The position numbers and the translations under genes were made by a program. The notes below the pieces were generated by a model, which ran no database searches, was not told the DNA's origin, and saw only the letters and a list, made by a program, of their open reading frames with translations. 64,000 bases of DNA from Lentibacter sp. (lineage in GTDB: Bacteria; Pseudomonadota; Alphaproteobacteria; Rhodobacterales; Rhodobacteraceae): contig JADGEJ010000015.1 in assembly GCA_016744435.1 (NCBI GenBank), forward strand, positions 1 to 64,000, given 5' to 3'. Positions 36,307 to 45,253 of this stretch are shown piece after piece (the first letter of the stretch is position 1; each line of letters begins with the position of its first letter).

Positions 36307-36407
36307 GCAAACATAAGCTCAAGCAGCACAGAAACACAACATGCCAAGCCATTGATATTGACTCGGAAATTGTCTCGCGCCTATTGTTAGGAAACAAGGG
36401 GATGAAT

Positions 36408-36710
36408 ATGAGTGAGAAAACACTAACGCGAATGGATCTGAGCGAAGCTGTTTTTCGCGAAGTTGGCCTGTCACGCAATGACAGCTCACAGCTTGTGGAA
36501 AGCGTGTTGCAACATGTCTCGGATGCATTGGTCAAAGGCCAGCAAGTAAAGATATCATCATTCGGCACGTTTTCGGTGCGCGAAAAATCTGCTCGGGTTG
36601 GACGTAATCCCAAAACCGGTGAAGAGGTTCCGATCAACCCGCGCCGTGTTTTGACGTTTCGCCCATCCCATCTCATGAAAGACCGCGTTGCCGCGGGCAA
36701 CAAAGCTTGA
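36408..36710 (+). CDS. ihfA: Integration host factor subunit alpha
   Basis: This 100-residue DNA-bending protein begins [19 protein letters not shown] and carries the beta-arm motif [12 protein letters not shown], which inserts into the minor groove. IHF acts as a heterodimer with IhfB in recombination, transcription and gene-transfer-agent control. ATG 36408 is chosen because AAGGGG lies six bases before it; ATG 36402 is an alternative. It is followed after 15 bases by the MerR-type gene, the usual order. Confidence 0.96.
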   Translation: MSEKTLTRMDLSEAVFREVGLSRNDSSQLVESVLQHVSDALVKGQQVKISSFGTFSVREKSARVGRNPKTGEEVPINPRRVLTFRPSHLMKDRVAAGNKA

Positions 36711-36725
36711 AGGACGCGCTGGTAG

Positions 36726-37601
36726 ATGGCCAAATCAGCCGAGGCATTTAGAACAATCAGTGAGGTAGCCGAGTGGCTGGACTTGCCGACGCATGTGCTT
36801 AGATTCTGGGAAAGCAAGTTTTCTCAGGTCAAGCCTGTAAAGCGTGCTGGCGGGCGGCGCTACTACCGCCCCAACGACATGCTTCTGCTTGGCGGTGTCA
36901 AAAAACTGCTACACGATGATGGCATGACTATTAAAGGGGCTCAAAAGGTATTGCGCGAGCAAGGCGCAAAATATGTTTCCGGGCTGTCTCAAGAACTCGA
37001 AGGCGTAGACTTGGAGCCCCTTGAGGAAGCCGCGATTGAAACATCCGTTGAAACACGACTTGCGGCAGCTCCTGAGGCGGAAACACTCCATACGCCCCCC
37101 ACGGAACAAGACGAGCCACAAACAACAGCTGCGTCAGACATTCCTGAAGCTGAAGTCGAAGACAATTCAGTGGTAAGTTTTCGTAGTAAACAAATTGAAG
37201 ACGTGCCGTCTAAATCTGACGAAGCGTCCGAGCTCGTCAGTGAGCCTGCATATACGCAACCTGCGGCGGAGACGATTGATCCGCCCATAGAAGAGCTCGC
37301 GGAAAATCCCAATGTTGAGCGCTCCACTGAAGCGGAACCCGAATCGCTTGCTCCGGCAAAACAAGCGGCGGGCTTGCCTTCGTTTATGCAGAGTGAGCCT
37401 ACTCCAAGCACCGCATCCAAAGCCCCCGAACCTGCCTCTCTCGACATAACGACAGTGGACGACCCAAGTGACATGAGCATTGATGCAAACGCAGGTGTCT
37501 TGAGCCGGCTCGCGGCAAGCAAAGCCCGTCTGCCTGCTGATGTTCTAAGCGGATTAGCGCAGGCTCAATCAGCACTGAAAGAGCATGCTGCAAACGCGTA
37601 A
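36726..37601 (+). CDS. MerR-family transcriptional regulator
   Basis: This 291-residue protein has an N-terminal MerR winged helix ([20 protein letters not shown], then [20 protein letters not shown]) within residues about 5-75, then a coiled dimerisation segment to about 100. The remaining 190 residues are low-complexity, rich in Glu, Ala, Pro and Ser, and end with an ordered-looking helix ([20 protein letters not shown]). No effector-binding cysteines are present. It follows ihfA in many alphaproteobacteria; its target is unknown to me. Confidence 0.88.
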   Translation: MAKSAEAFRTISEVAEWLDLPTHVLRFWESKFSQVKPVKRAGGRRYYRPNDMLLLGGVKKLLHDDGMTIKGAQKVLREQGAKYVSGLSQELEGVDLEPLEEAAIETSVETRLAAAPEAETLHTPPTEQDEPQTTAASDIPEAEVEDNSVVSFRSKQIEDVPSKSDEASELVSEPAYTQPAAETIDPPIEELAENPNVERSTEAEPESLAPAKQAAGLPSFMQSEPTPSTASKAPEPASLDITTVDDPSDMSIDANAGVLSRLAASKARLPADVLSGLAQAQSALKEHAANA

Positions 37602-37658
37602 CCGAGGCCGATTTTACTCTTGCTCTCCGCGACAAAAACGCTATGTAGCAGCAATAGT

Positions 37659-37735
37659 CGGGCTATAGCGCAGTCTGGTAGCGCGTCCGTCTGGGGGACG
37701 GAAGGTCGCAGGTTCGAGTCCTGCTAGCCCGACCA
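37659..37735 (+). tRNA. tRNA-Pro (GGG anticodon)
   Basis: A complete 77-base cloverleaf with encoded CCA. The acceptor CGGGCTA pairs with TAGCCCG; the anticodon stem is TCCGT/ACGGA and the loop CTGGGGG gives anticodon GGG, reading proline codons CCC and CCT. Confidence 0.95.
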
Positions 37736-37882
37736 TTTATCAAAAATCAGAAACAAACTGTTTTTTGTGACCATTTGATGAGAGCTTTGGTTGAGTATTT
37801 GGTATTTTCACCTATTTTTATGGATGTCTTGATGCTTGGGTGGCTCCCTGCTCATTAGTTTTTTAACGCCTACGGGGTACCT

Positions 37883-39127
37883 ATGCCAATCGATGTGAAC
37901 CAGTTCTTTTTTGCCAACTCGCTCGTCAACTTCGCCGAAGGTGGCAGCCAAACCAATGTGCCCTACTGGCTCAACCAATTTCTCGATGCATCAGGTGGCG
38001 CCTATAACGCCAACGGTGGCTTCGGCTTTCTTCGCAATTTTGCAGTGCGTGAAGAGCCGGGTAACGAGTGGGGCGTTGAGGGTGTTGAAGGCGTTTGGGA
38101 TCAAGACACAACAGAGTTCAGCGATGTTCAGTTTGATCAAGTGATCATCGCACCTGGAAACTTCATCCAGCAAACGGCGCCCGACGCCGCATATGCGGGC
38201 GATACGGTTTCACCGTTGAGCGCGAGTATCGAGCTTATCGAAAACACACTTGATGATCAGCCTGCCACCGAGATTTTCATCTATGAAGGCTGGAGCGATC
38301 TGGCTGAGTTTAGCGAAGCATTTCCGCCAAGCACCAGCACATATGACCGGTATCTTGACCACAACCAAGACAGCTACCATGACTGGTATGAAGACTATGT
38401 TGGTAGTCTGAGCGAAGCTTTCCCTGATGCAGATATCACCTTGATCCCAGTCGCCCCAGTGTTGACCGGTATGTTCGCCGAAGGCGGCCCATTATCTGAT
38501 CTTGGCATCGAAGATGTTTTTGTCGATACAGCTCCACACGGTACTGAGACAACATACTTTTTGGCCAGCCTTGTGACGTATCAAACGACAATTGGCGAGC
38601 CGGTTCCAGCCGACTTTGACATTCCAGATAGCATACACCCTGCGGTTGCCGAAAACTTTGGCGAAATCCTTGATTTCATCGAAACTCAAAGTGATGTCTT
38701 TACCGACTTCCAATCTACCGAGAATGAGTTGGATGAGGAAACGGGCACCGAACCTGAAGCAGAGACAGATCCCGAAACTGGAGACGAAACGGTACCTGTT
38801 TCTGAGGCCGAACCTGAGCCGGAGGCAACCCCCGAAACCGAAGATGAGCCTGATGCGGAGGAAGTTTCCGAAACTGAAACCGTGAACCAAGATGAGCCTG
38901 AGGCGGAGGAAGCTTCCGAAACTGAAGCCGTAACCGAAGATGAGCCTGAGGCGGAGACAGAGGCGGAGACAGAGGATTGTTACGTCGACTGCGGGTATGG
39001 GCTGCCTGCACTCTCAGAGGAAGCTGAACAGTATCGCGCCGAATACAGCGAAGACGAAATTGATCTGAAATTCTCGCATGGCATGATATCAGACGAGCTT
39101 TATCAAGCGATCCTTTTGGAGTTTTGA
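37883..39127 (+). CDS. SGNH-hydrolase-like protein with acidic repeat tail
   Basis: This 414-residue protein seems related to marine alphaproteobacterial SGNH/GDSL-like proteins. FFFANSLVNF near residue 8 corresponds to block I (GNS), with ANS here; TEIFIYEGWSDLAEF near residue 132 and VDTAPHGTETTYFLASL lie in the middle; PDSIHP near residue 250 supplies a DxxH-like end. There is no classical signal peptide. Residues about 278-365 are extremely acidic and include three copies of a 16-residue unit (DEPEAEEASETEAVTE), encoded by 48-bp repeats from 38843. A distinct 48-residue C-terminal end contains CYVDCGYG and SHGMISDELYQAIL. It is preceded by tRNA-Pro and an AT-rich gap. Its substrate and cell location are unknown. 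Confidence 0.65.
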   Translation: MPIDVNQFFFANSLVNFAEGGSQTNVPYWLNQFLDASGGAYNANGGFGFLRNFAVREEPGNEWGVEGVEGVWDQDTTEFSDVQFDQVIIAPGNFIQQTAPDAAYAGDTVSPLSASIELIENTLDDQPATEIFIYEGWSDLAEFSEAFPPSTSTYDRYLDHNQDSYHDWYEDYVGSLSEAFPDADITLIPVAPVLTGMFAEGGPLSDLGIEDVFVDTAPHGTETTYFLASLVTYQTTIGEPVPADFDIPDSIHPAVAENFGEILDFIETQSDVFTDFQSTENELDEETGTEPEAETDPETGDETVPVSEAEPEPEATPETEDEPDAEEVSETETVNQDEPEAEEASETEAVTEDEPEAETEAETEDCYVDCGYGLPALSEEAEQYRAEYSEDEIDLKFSHGMISDELYQAILLEF

Positions 39128-39154
39128 TCACGGCAATAGCTACAGAACGGGCTC

Positions 39155-39188
39155 GAAACAGCTTTTCTGATGGCTGTTTTGCATTTTC
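39155..39188 (+). terminator. Probable terminator after the SGNH-like gene
   Basis: AAACAGC at 39156-39162 pairs with GCTGTTT at 39173-39179, then T-rich sequence (TTGCATTTT) follows. It lies 28 bases after the stop codon. Confidence 0.55.
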
Positions 39189-39250
39189 CACTCCAAGCTC
39201 TGCCAAAATTTGCTAGAACCGCCCAAAGCATGACCGATAAGGATTTGAGC

Positions 39251-40324
39251 ATGACAGGTGTTTTGGCCAGCCAGCAGTTAGAAGCGATGATTTCATCCGG
39301 TGCAATATCGGCGAAAGGCGGATTCGTGGAAGGGCAAGTGCAGCCTGCTAGCCTTGATTTGAGGCTCGGTTCAAAGGCCTACAGGGTGCGCGCCTCGTTC
39401 TTGGCCGGGCAAGGTAAGACTGTCGCAGAGCGCCTCACAGAGTTCGAAATGCACCAGATAGATCTGTCAGCCGGGGCCGTTCTTGAAAAAGGTTGCGTCT
39501 ATATTGTTGAGCTTCAGGAAAGCCTCAGGTTGCCCAACGGTATTCTTGCAGTTGCCAATGCGAAAAGCTCAACTGGGCGGCTTGATTTGCTAACACGCAC
39601 GGTCACCGACGGCGGAGAAGAGTTTGACCGCGTCCCCGCTGGCTATTCGGGGCCTCTTTACGCCGAGATATGCCCGCGCTCCTTTTCGGTCTTGGTGCGC
39701 CCGGGGATGCGCCTCAATCAGATCCGTTTTCGCGAGGGCCAAGCGCAACTCAGTGACGACGCCTTGCGTGCGTTGCACGAGACCATCCCTCTGGTTGATG
39801 GAAGTGAGCCATTGTTTGACGACGGCCTGGGCTTCTCAGTTGACCTGAAGCCTGAGCAAGGAGACTTGGTTGGATACCGCGCCAAGCCGCACGCTGGAGT
39901 TATCGACCTTGACAAGCTCGGGCACTACGAGCCGTCTGATTTCTGGGAAGAAGTGCGTACAAAGAATGGGCAAATTATCCTTGATCCTGGCGCCTTTTAC
40001 ATCCTTGTGAGCAATGAGGCTGTGTGCATTCCCCCGAATTACGCAGCTGAAATGGCACCATTCTTGGCCATGGTCGGCGAATTTAGAGTGCACTATGCTG
40101 GTTTTTTTGACCCAGGTTTTGGCTATGCTGATGCTGGTGGTGCCGGTTCACGTGGTGTGCTTGAAGTACGCTGCCATGAATCACCCTTTGTGCTTGAGCA
40201 TGGTCAGACTGTTGGCCGGCTGGTGTTTGAAAGCATGTCAGAACGCCCGGCGGAACTATATGGCGAGCGCATAGCCTCTAACTATCAAGGCCAAGGCTTG
40301 AAGCTTTCTAAGCATTTTAAATGA
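39251..40324 (+). CDS. dcd: Double-domain 2'-deoxycytidine 5'-triphosphate deaminase
   Basis: This 357-residue protein belongs to the long Dcd family (twice the usual length), where two dUTPase-fold modules lie in tandem. The first has QVQPASLDLRLGSKAYRVRA, the second CIPPNYAAEMAPF and EFRVHYAGFFDPGFGYAD. The enzyme deaminates dCTP to dUTP, feeding thymidylate synthesis. I place the start at ATG 39251, seven bases after AAGGA; longer starts at 39230 and 39170 are less likely. It converges with a tiny gene on the minus strand, with two bases between their ends. Confidence 0.88.
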   Translation: MTGVLASQQLEAMISSGAISAKGGFVEGQVQPASLDLRLGSKAYRVRASFLAGQGKTVAERLTEFEMHQIDLSAGAVLEKGCVYIVELQESLRLPNGILAVANAKSSTGRLDLLTRTVTDGGEEFDRVPAGYSGPLYAEICPRSFSVLVRPGMRLNQIRFREGQAQLSDDALRALHETIPLVDGSEPLFDDGLGFSVDLKPEQGDLVGYRAKPHAGVIDLDKLGHYEPSDFWEEVRTKNGQIILDPGAFYILVSNEAVCIPPNYAAEMAPFLAMVGEFRVHYAGFFDPGFGYADAGGAGSRGVLEVRCHESPFVLEHGQTVGRLVFESMSERPAELYGERIASNYQGQGLKLSKHFK

Positions 40325-40326
40325 GC

Positions 40327-40500
40327 TTACATGCGGCCCAAGCGCCGTGATATCTTCATTGCGCGCTTGGCTTGCTTCATGCTCGAATTCTGAGGGTTTT
40401 TGCTCCCGCCCCCAGATTTTCCGAGCTTGTTTGCACCTACGTTCATAGCCTTTCGAATAAACATCCGAAGCACCATATTAATAATTCTATTGGCGTTCAT
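40327..40500 (-). CDS. 57-residue basic protein downstream of scpB
   Basis: The reverse strand encodes a 57-residue protein starting MNANRIINMVLRMFIRKAMN, with a Gly/Lys/Ser linker and a basic C-terminal helix (MKQAKRAMKISRRLGRM). The N-terminal half is an amphipathic or membrane-associated helix rich in Met, Ile and Arg. I recall similar small proteins after scpB in Rhodobacterales. Its start lies 63 bases after the scpB stop. The function is unknown. Confidence 0.7.
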   Translation of the reverse strand: MNANRIINMVLRMFIRKAMNVGANKLGKSGGGSKNPQNSSMKQAKRAMKISRRLGRM

Positions 40501-40563
40501 TGCACCCTCCTGCTCTCATTGCAGAAAACATAGCCATTCATTGTGCAAATAGTAAGGCGGTGT

Positions 40564-41232
40564 TCAATCCTCGAAGAGTTCGCTTTGGCCTTCTTCAGTC
40601 TGCTCGGCAACATCTTCGTCGCCTTCACCCATTTTGGGTAGCGTCCCGGGGGGCGGGCGGTTGTCGAGAAGACCAGCAGAGCGCAACTCTTTGAGGCCTG
40701 GCAAGTCGCGCGCTGACTCAAGCCCAAAGTGATCGAGAAAGTCTTGAGTGACCACGAAAGTGACAGGTCGACCCGGTGTCATCTTACGGCGTCCGAATCG
40801 GATCCATTCCATTTCAAGCAGCTGGTCAACTGTTCCACGCGACACACTCACGCCGCGAATCTCTTCAATCTCAGCGCGTGTAACCGGCTGATGATAAGCG
40901 ATAATCGCAAGTGTTTCGATGGCAGCACGGCTTAGTTTGCGTGTCTCAACTGTTTCTTTTTGCATTAGAAACGAAAGGTCGGGAGCTGTACGCATTGCCC
41001 AAGCATCGCCGACTTTTATGACGTTTACACCACGCCCAGTATATCGCTTGCGCAGGTGCACCAACGCCTCAGCCGCGTCACTGCCGTGTGGCATGCGAGC
41101 GTTCAACTCTTTCACGCTTACAGGTTCGGCACTGGCAAATAAAATGGCTTCCACCATGCGTTCTTGTTCCGCGACGGGGGGAGCCTCAAACAGGCTTTCC
41201 TCCTGCTCAACGTCGTTGTCGAGTTCTGCCAT
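40564..41232 (-). CDS. scpB: Chromosome segregation/condensation protein ScpB
   Basis: This 222-residue protein is the winged-helix partner of ScpA in the SMC condensin complex. RMVEAILFASAEPVSVKELN opens the first winged helix, and AIETLAIIAYHQPVTRAEIE with EIRGVSVSRGTVDQLLEMEW is the most conserved part. Its ATG overlaps the scpA stop by one base (TAATG). The N-terminal 20 and C-terminal 25 residues are acidic and probably disordered. Confidence 0.96.
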   Translation of the reverse strand: MAELDNDVEQEESLFEAPPVAEQERMVEAILFASAEPVSVKELNARMPHGSDAAEALVHLRKRYTGRGVNVIKVGDAWAMRTAPDLSFLMQKETVETRKLSRAAIETLAIIAYHQPVTRAEIEEIRGVSVSRGTVDQLLEMEWIRFGRRKMTPGRPVTFVVTQDFLDHFGLESARDLPGLKELRSAGLLDNRPPPGTLPKMGEGDEDVAEQTEEGQSELFED

Positions 41233-42035
41233 TATATTTCCTTTGCCCTCAGCTCAATCGGCGCAAACGTCTCTGATTGCCTCAGTTCAACCCGCCCTTC
41301 TTTGGCAAGCTCCAAAGAAGCCGCGAAAGTTGAAGCCGTCGCAGAGCGTAAGCGCATCGGGTCTTTGTCCCAACCATCGGGGATGTAACTTGAAATGTTT
41401 GTCCAGTTGCCAGCATAGCCAATAAGCCCTCGCATCCGCTCAAGCGCGTTTTCAAGTGTATATACGGCGTCTCGGTCCATCACAAAGGGGCGGAATTCAT
41501 CACGTGTTCGCAGGCGCGAGTAGCCTTGCATGAGGTCAAGCAATGTCGCTGTGTAGTTAACTTTCTTTACGCGAGTCACGTCTTCGGGAATGCCACGTGC
41601 GAAAAAATCACGCCCAAGCCTATCTCGTGCCATCAGGCGTGCGGCTGCATCGCGCATCGCTTGCAAGCGTTCGAGCTGGAAGGCAAGATGCGCGGCAAGT
41701 TCTTCACCGCTAGGCCCCTCCTCATCCGGATCTGGCGGTAACAGCAAACGAGACTTTAGGAACGCCAGCCAAGCCGCCATTACAAGGTAGTCAGCAGCCA
41801 ATTCGATGCGCAGAGTTTTAGCTTTTTCGACAAACGCTAGATACTGGCGCGCCAATTGCAGAATGCTGATCTTGATCAGGTCTACTTTCTGAGTGCGCCC
41901 AAGCGTCAACAAAACATCGAGTGGACCCTCAAATCCGTCAACGTCAATAATGAGTGCCTCAGCATCGAGGCGCTCAATAACACTCAGGCTTGGCTTATCT
42001 TCTTGAAAGTCATCATCACCCATAAACGCGCCCAT
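41232..42035 (-). CDS. scpA: Chromosome segregation/condensation protein ScpA
   Basis: This 267-residue kleisin bridges the SMC heads and binds ScpB. The N-terminal signature FEGPLDVLLTLGRTQKVDLI is followed by SILQLARQYLAFVEKA and ADYLVMAAWLAFLKSRLLLP. The C-terminal winged helix closes near SLELAKEGRVELRQSETFAP. The gene overlaps nagZ by 20 bases if it starts at 42035, or by 8 from ATG 42023. Confidence 0.95.
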   Translation of the reverse strand: MGAFMGDDDFQEDKPSLSVIERLDAEALIIDVDGFEGPLDVLLTLGRTQKVDLIKISILQLARQYLAFVEKAKTLRIELAADYLVMAAWLAFLKSRLLLPPDPDEEGPSGEELAAHLAFQLERLQAMRDAAARLMARDRLGRDFFARGIPEDVTRVKKVNYTATLLDLMQGYSRLRTRDEFRPFVMDRDAVYTLENALERMRGLIGYAGNWTNISSYIPDGWDKDPMRLRSATASTFAASLELAKEGRVELRQSETFAPIELRAKEI

Positions 42036-43023
42036 TCAAAAGCGCTTTAAGTTCGTCTTCTATGGCTGAAATGTCAATATCGGTTGGGGCCCTACGCGCT
42101 TTCAATGCTCGCAAAGCGCGCCGCTCAGCCACGTCATTCATCTCGCCGGCGGCCTCGGCGACAGTCCTTCGCTCTTCAAGAGTTCCGTTGCAATGCAAAA
42201 CAACGTCACAACCAGCGTCAATTGAGCTTCGGCTCAAAGTAGCCAGATCACCTTCCAAGGCTTTCATTGAGATATCGTCAGTCATCAAAAGGCCATCGAA
42301 ACCGATCTCATCGCGGATAAGCTTCATGACCTCTCTATTGAGTGTTGCCGGGGCATCGCCGATCATCGGATAGCTAATATGAGCTGTCATTCCCATCGGC
42401 AGATCATTCAATGCTTTGAAGGGGGCAAAGTCTGTTTCGCTCAAGTCCGCATGTGTCGCGCGCACGGTTGGCAATTCAAAGTGGCTGTCCGAGACAGCAC
42501 GGCCGTGTCCTGGGATATGCTTTACAACAGGCAGTACACCGCCGTCGAGCAGGCCGTCTGCTGCTGCTCTTCCGATTAGCGATACGGATTGCGCATCGAC
42601 ACCATAGCAACGGTTCTTCAAGAAGGCGTGCGTTTCATCACTTGCGATATCGACCATCGGAGAGCAATTACTGTCGATACCGATTTCGTGTAACTCGCTC
42701 GCAATAAGACGGAAACGCAAATAGAAACTGCGTGCAGCCTCAGCACCTGCAAGCTGCACCTGATCCAAAGGAGCCAGCCACTCGCGCCAGAGCGGTGCAC
42801 GCAGCCGCTGCACGCGCCCCCCCTCTTGATCAATCGTGATCATAGCTTCGCGGCCAACAGCCTCGCGAAACTGGTTGCATAGCTTTCGTACTTGCTCTTT
42901 GTCGGAAATATTGCGTGCGAACAAAATAAAGCCGAACGGGTTTACATCTCGAAAGAACGCAATTTCCTCAGTACACAGTTCGAGGCCTTCAGCATCAAGG
43001 ATCGTCGCCCCGAACCTGCTCAT
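42016..43023 (-). CDS. nagZ: Beta-N-acetylhexosaminidase NagZ
   Basis: This 335-residue glycoside hydrolase family 3 enzyme removes GlcNAc from recycled muropeptides in the cytoplasm. ITIDQEGGRVQRLRAP is the substrate strand, KHIPGHGRAVSDSHFELP carries the loop His of the NagZ catalytic pair, and GLLMTDDISMKALEG contains the nucleophile Asp. The start at ATG 43023 overlaps the SPOR gene stop by four bases. A longer start at 43044 would run into the SPOR domain. Confidence 0.96.
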   Translation of the reverse strand: MSRFGATILDAEGLELCTEEIAFFRDVNPFGFILFARNISDKEQVRKLCNQFREAVGREAMITIDQEGGRVQRLRAPLWREWLAPLDQVQLAGAEAARSFYLRFRLIASELHEIGIDSNCSPMVDIASDETHAFLKNRCYGVDAQSVSLIGRAAADGLLDGGVLPVVKHIPGHGRAVSDSHFELPTVRATHADLSETDFAPFKALNDLPMGMTAHISYPMIGDAPATLNREVMKLIRDEIGFDGLLMTDDISMKALEGDLATLSRSSIDAGCDVVLHCNGTLEERRTVAEAAGEMNDVAERRALRALKARRAPTDIDISAIEDELKALLNGRVYG

Positions 43024-44012
43024 TTGCTGGTTACCGGGATGCAATCAGCCTTTTCAGCAACAAGCGCTGAGCAAAAACGCCGTGAATCGCTCAGGTCAGC
43101 AAAGCCCATAGCGCGCAGTCGATAGAAGACGCGTCCACCGCTTTTGGCCCGCATCACAACACGCTGTTTGCCCTCCAGATAGTCCTCAAAACGGGCACTC
43201 AAACGTGCCCATTCCTTGCGTGCCACTTCAGGGCTATCAAAGGCACCAAGCTGAACCAGTCGGGTGCCTGCAGGAATACTTGCAGCGTCTGTTTCTAATG
43301 CATCTAAAGCGGCAGGCGGCACAGAGCTCACCGACGTTTTCACGATACTGGGTCGAGACTTGGGGCGAAGCGAGTGCGTCACGCCGACTTTTGGCTCCGT
43401 GTTCTGCTTGTTAAGCTCAACTGGCACTTTGGGCGCGTCCACAACGACAGGAGCAACAGCTGCTATTTGTGTAACCTCTTCAGCAGCAGGTGCGCTTTTA
43501 GCAACCTCCCCCACTGGGTGAGCCAATGGTGCCACGCCTTGCGAAAGCTGGTCAGCCAAAGCCTTTATCGACGCCATCTGCGGCGACAAAGGTTCATCCG
43601 CTGCATCGACATCCAAAACTGAAGCTTTTGCCAAACCGGCATTCGGCTTTGCCTCGGTAACTATTTCAAGTGGTTTGTCTTCTTCGGTAAGAGTAACAGG
43701 CTGAGGCGCAAGCACCAATTGCTCAGCAGGTTTTTCGGCACCGCCTTCTGCCATGACTTTATTCACGGACAAACCCTGATGTTCAGCCTCCGAGCCCCCC
43801 GGGTTATCGGGAACTGTGCGCATCGGATCTTGCGACACCGCGCGCACGACAGGAACACCGCTCACATCTCGTGCCAAAAGCTTGTAGCCCCACATTCCGA
43901 TACCAACGATCAACGCCAGTGACAAAACAGCGCCCGCATAGCTTGCCACTGCTCCAATCGATTGGCGCGACTGTTGAGCGCCCATAGGCCCATTCAAAGG
44001 GATTTCTGCCAT
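43020..44012 (-). CDS. SPOR-domain membrane protein
   Basis: This protein of about 330 residues has a single helix near residues 23-46 (SYAGAVLSLALIVGIGMWGY), a long low-complexity Pro/Ala/Glu stretch, and a C-terminal SPOR domain (from about 250: AGTRLVQLGAFDSPEVARKE). SPOR domains bind glycan strands bare of stem peptides at the division septum. It sits between the ArgRS-like gene and nagZ, a peptidoglycan-recycling neighbour. ATG 44012 follows GAGGCGG; ATG 44024 is possible. Confidence 0.88.
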   Translation of the reverse strand: MAEIPLNGPMGAQQSRQSIGAVASYAGAVLSLALIVGIGMWGYKLLARDVSGVPVVRAVSQDPMRTVPDNPGGSEAEHQGLSVNKVMAEGGAEKPAEQLVLAPQPVTLTEEDKPLEIVTEAKPNAGLAKASVLDVDAADEPLSPQMASIKALADQLSQGVAPLAHPVGEVAKSAPAAEEVTQIAAVAPVVVDAPKVPVELNKQNTEPKVGVTHSLRPKSRPSIVKTSVSSVPPAALDALETDAASIPAGTRLVQLGAFDSPEVARKEWARLSARFEDYLEGKQRVVMRAKSGGRVFYRLRAMGFADLSDSRRFCSALVAEKADCIPVTSK

Positions 44013-44080
44013 ATTCCGCCTCATCTAATACGGGCGGTTCTATGCCGCCTCGTCTCTCTTTTTCCGCAAGTCTCCCCTGC

Positions 44081-45253
44081 TCAGGAGATTTCATCTAACG
44101 GTTCAACATCAATAATAGCCAATCCGACAGAAAAAACAACGTCTGCCGCAGCAAGGAGGCTTGCGGTGATGGCTTTTGAGCCACGCTCTGGGGTGGCTCG
44201 GCGAACTTCCGCAAGAAGCCTTGCACATTGAAGCAAATACAGCCCCAAGCGATGTGGCTCAGCTCGCTCATGTGCCAGCTGCAAGACAGAAGGGAGAGCA
44301 GCCAAATTGCAGACAAGCTGCGCCTCTGCCTTGCTCAATTCTCTTGTCAAAGTATCCGATTGGGCTGTCGAAGGTGATAAGGATTGTTGAGACCGACTTA
44401 ACGAAGCCGCATAGTGGATTTGAAAAGCAGGGTTGGTTGCTCCGGGTCTCTCCACTATCTCTCGGTCCAAAGTGATTGCCCTATCCGCACGGTGTGAAAT
44501 GCAAAACAACTTCGCCAGCTGCGCCATGCCTTCTTTCGCGCCTTGAGCGGCGGGCTTTGTGTCACCGCAAGCCTCAAGTGCTGTGCATTTTAGCATCTCA
44601 GTTGCTAACAATTGCTCAAACAATCCAGGCCTAAAGCTCCCGCCCTGCTTGGAGAAATAGTGAACAATATCTGCTTTCTCGAAAGCCCTTTGGATAACTG
44701 CCAGCTGATTAGCCAAACTGTCCAACTCATTTTCCGTTGCATCGCCAAACTGAGAAGTGTCATCCAACAATGCAGTCAACTCGTCCTGAGCTGAAACCAC
44801 ATTAGTCGACGACGTGACAACGCTTGCCTCATATCCCAAATGGGACGCGAGCGAGCTGGCAACCTCCGCGGCCCAACGTTGCCGCGGGCCTGGGTCGGTT
44901 TTCACATAGCATGCGGAGTAGCGTCCCAAACCGACTCCACGACCATACGCTGCGCCCTGAGCGATAATTGCTCTGCAGGTTGCGTAGAGATAATCATTAG
45001 ACAAGCGTAAGTTAACAAACCCGGGGCCAGCAACCCAAACCATCTCAAAACGTTCATCCTCGCTCAACAATTCAGCAACCTTCCCCGCCAGATCTCTGGA
45101 TGCGAATTTGACAGACTTAGAGGCAACCAGTGCTGCATTGGTACTGACGTCGCCATAGGCTTGATCATTGGGCAAGTTCACATCAAAGCCGCAAACCGGT
45201 ACGCCCAAAGCGCCGAGAGCGTTTTGAAACGCGGTCCTTATCTCGTCTAACAT
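44081..45253 (-). CDS. Non-catalytic arginyl-tRNA synthetase-like protein
   Basis: This 390-residue protein aligns by eye with ArgRS at both ends but not in the middle. Residues 1-84 match the ArgRS N-terminal tRNA-binding domain (MLDEIRTAFQNALGALGVPV, GDVSTNAALVASK, VAGPGFVNLRL). Residues from about 274 match the DALR anticodon domain (NPAFQIHYAAS, AEPHRLGLYLLQCARLLAEV). Between them the ANPTGPLHVGH-type HIGH motif is replaced by VKTDPGPRQRWAAEVASS (117-134), and no KMSK is found. Normal ArgRS has about 580 residues, so some 190 are missing. The frame is open, with no internal stop. It occupies the place of argS beside SPOR-nagZ-scpAB. A functional argS must lie elsewhere. It may be a tRNA-binding regulator or a decaying gene. 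Confidence 0.75.
   Translation of the reverse strand: MLDEIRTAFQNALGALGVPVCGFDVNLPNDQAYGDVSTNAALVASKSVKFASRDLAGKVAELLSEDERFEMVWVAGPGFVNLRLSNDYLYATCRAIIAQGAAYGRGVGLGRYSACYVKTDPGPRQRWAAEVASSLASHLGYEASVVTSSTNVVSAQDELTALLDDTSQFGDATENELDSLANQLAVIQRAFEKADIVHYFSKQGGSFRPGLFEQLLATEMLKCTALEACGDTKPAAQGAKEGMAQLAKLFCISHRADRAITLDREIVERPGATNPAFQIHYAASLSRSQQSLSPSTAQSDTLTRELSKAEAQLVCNLAALPSVLQLAHERAEPHRLGLYLLQCARLLAEVRRATPERGSKAITASLLAAADVVFSVGLAIIDVEPLDEIS

Noticed and set aside
38740-39000. RTX/hemolysin calcium repeats in the acidic tail of the SGNH-like protein
   Set aside because: No GGxGxD nonapeptide occurs; the repeats are Glu/Asp/Pro/Thr units of 16 residues.
44081-45253. Frameshift or sequencing error as cause of the short ArgRS-like gene
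   Set aside because: The frame is open from start to stop with the two end domains in the same frame, and I found no HIGH or KMSK motif in the other frames, so a simple indel does not explain it.
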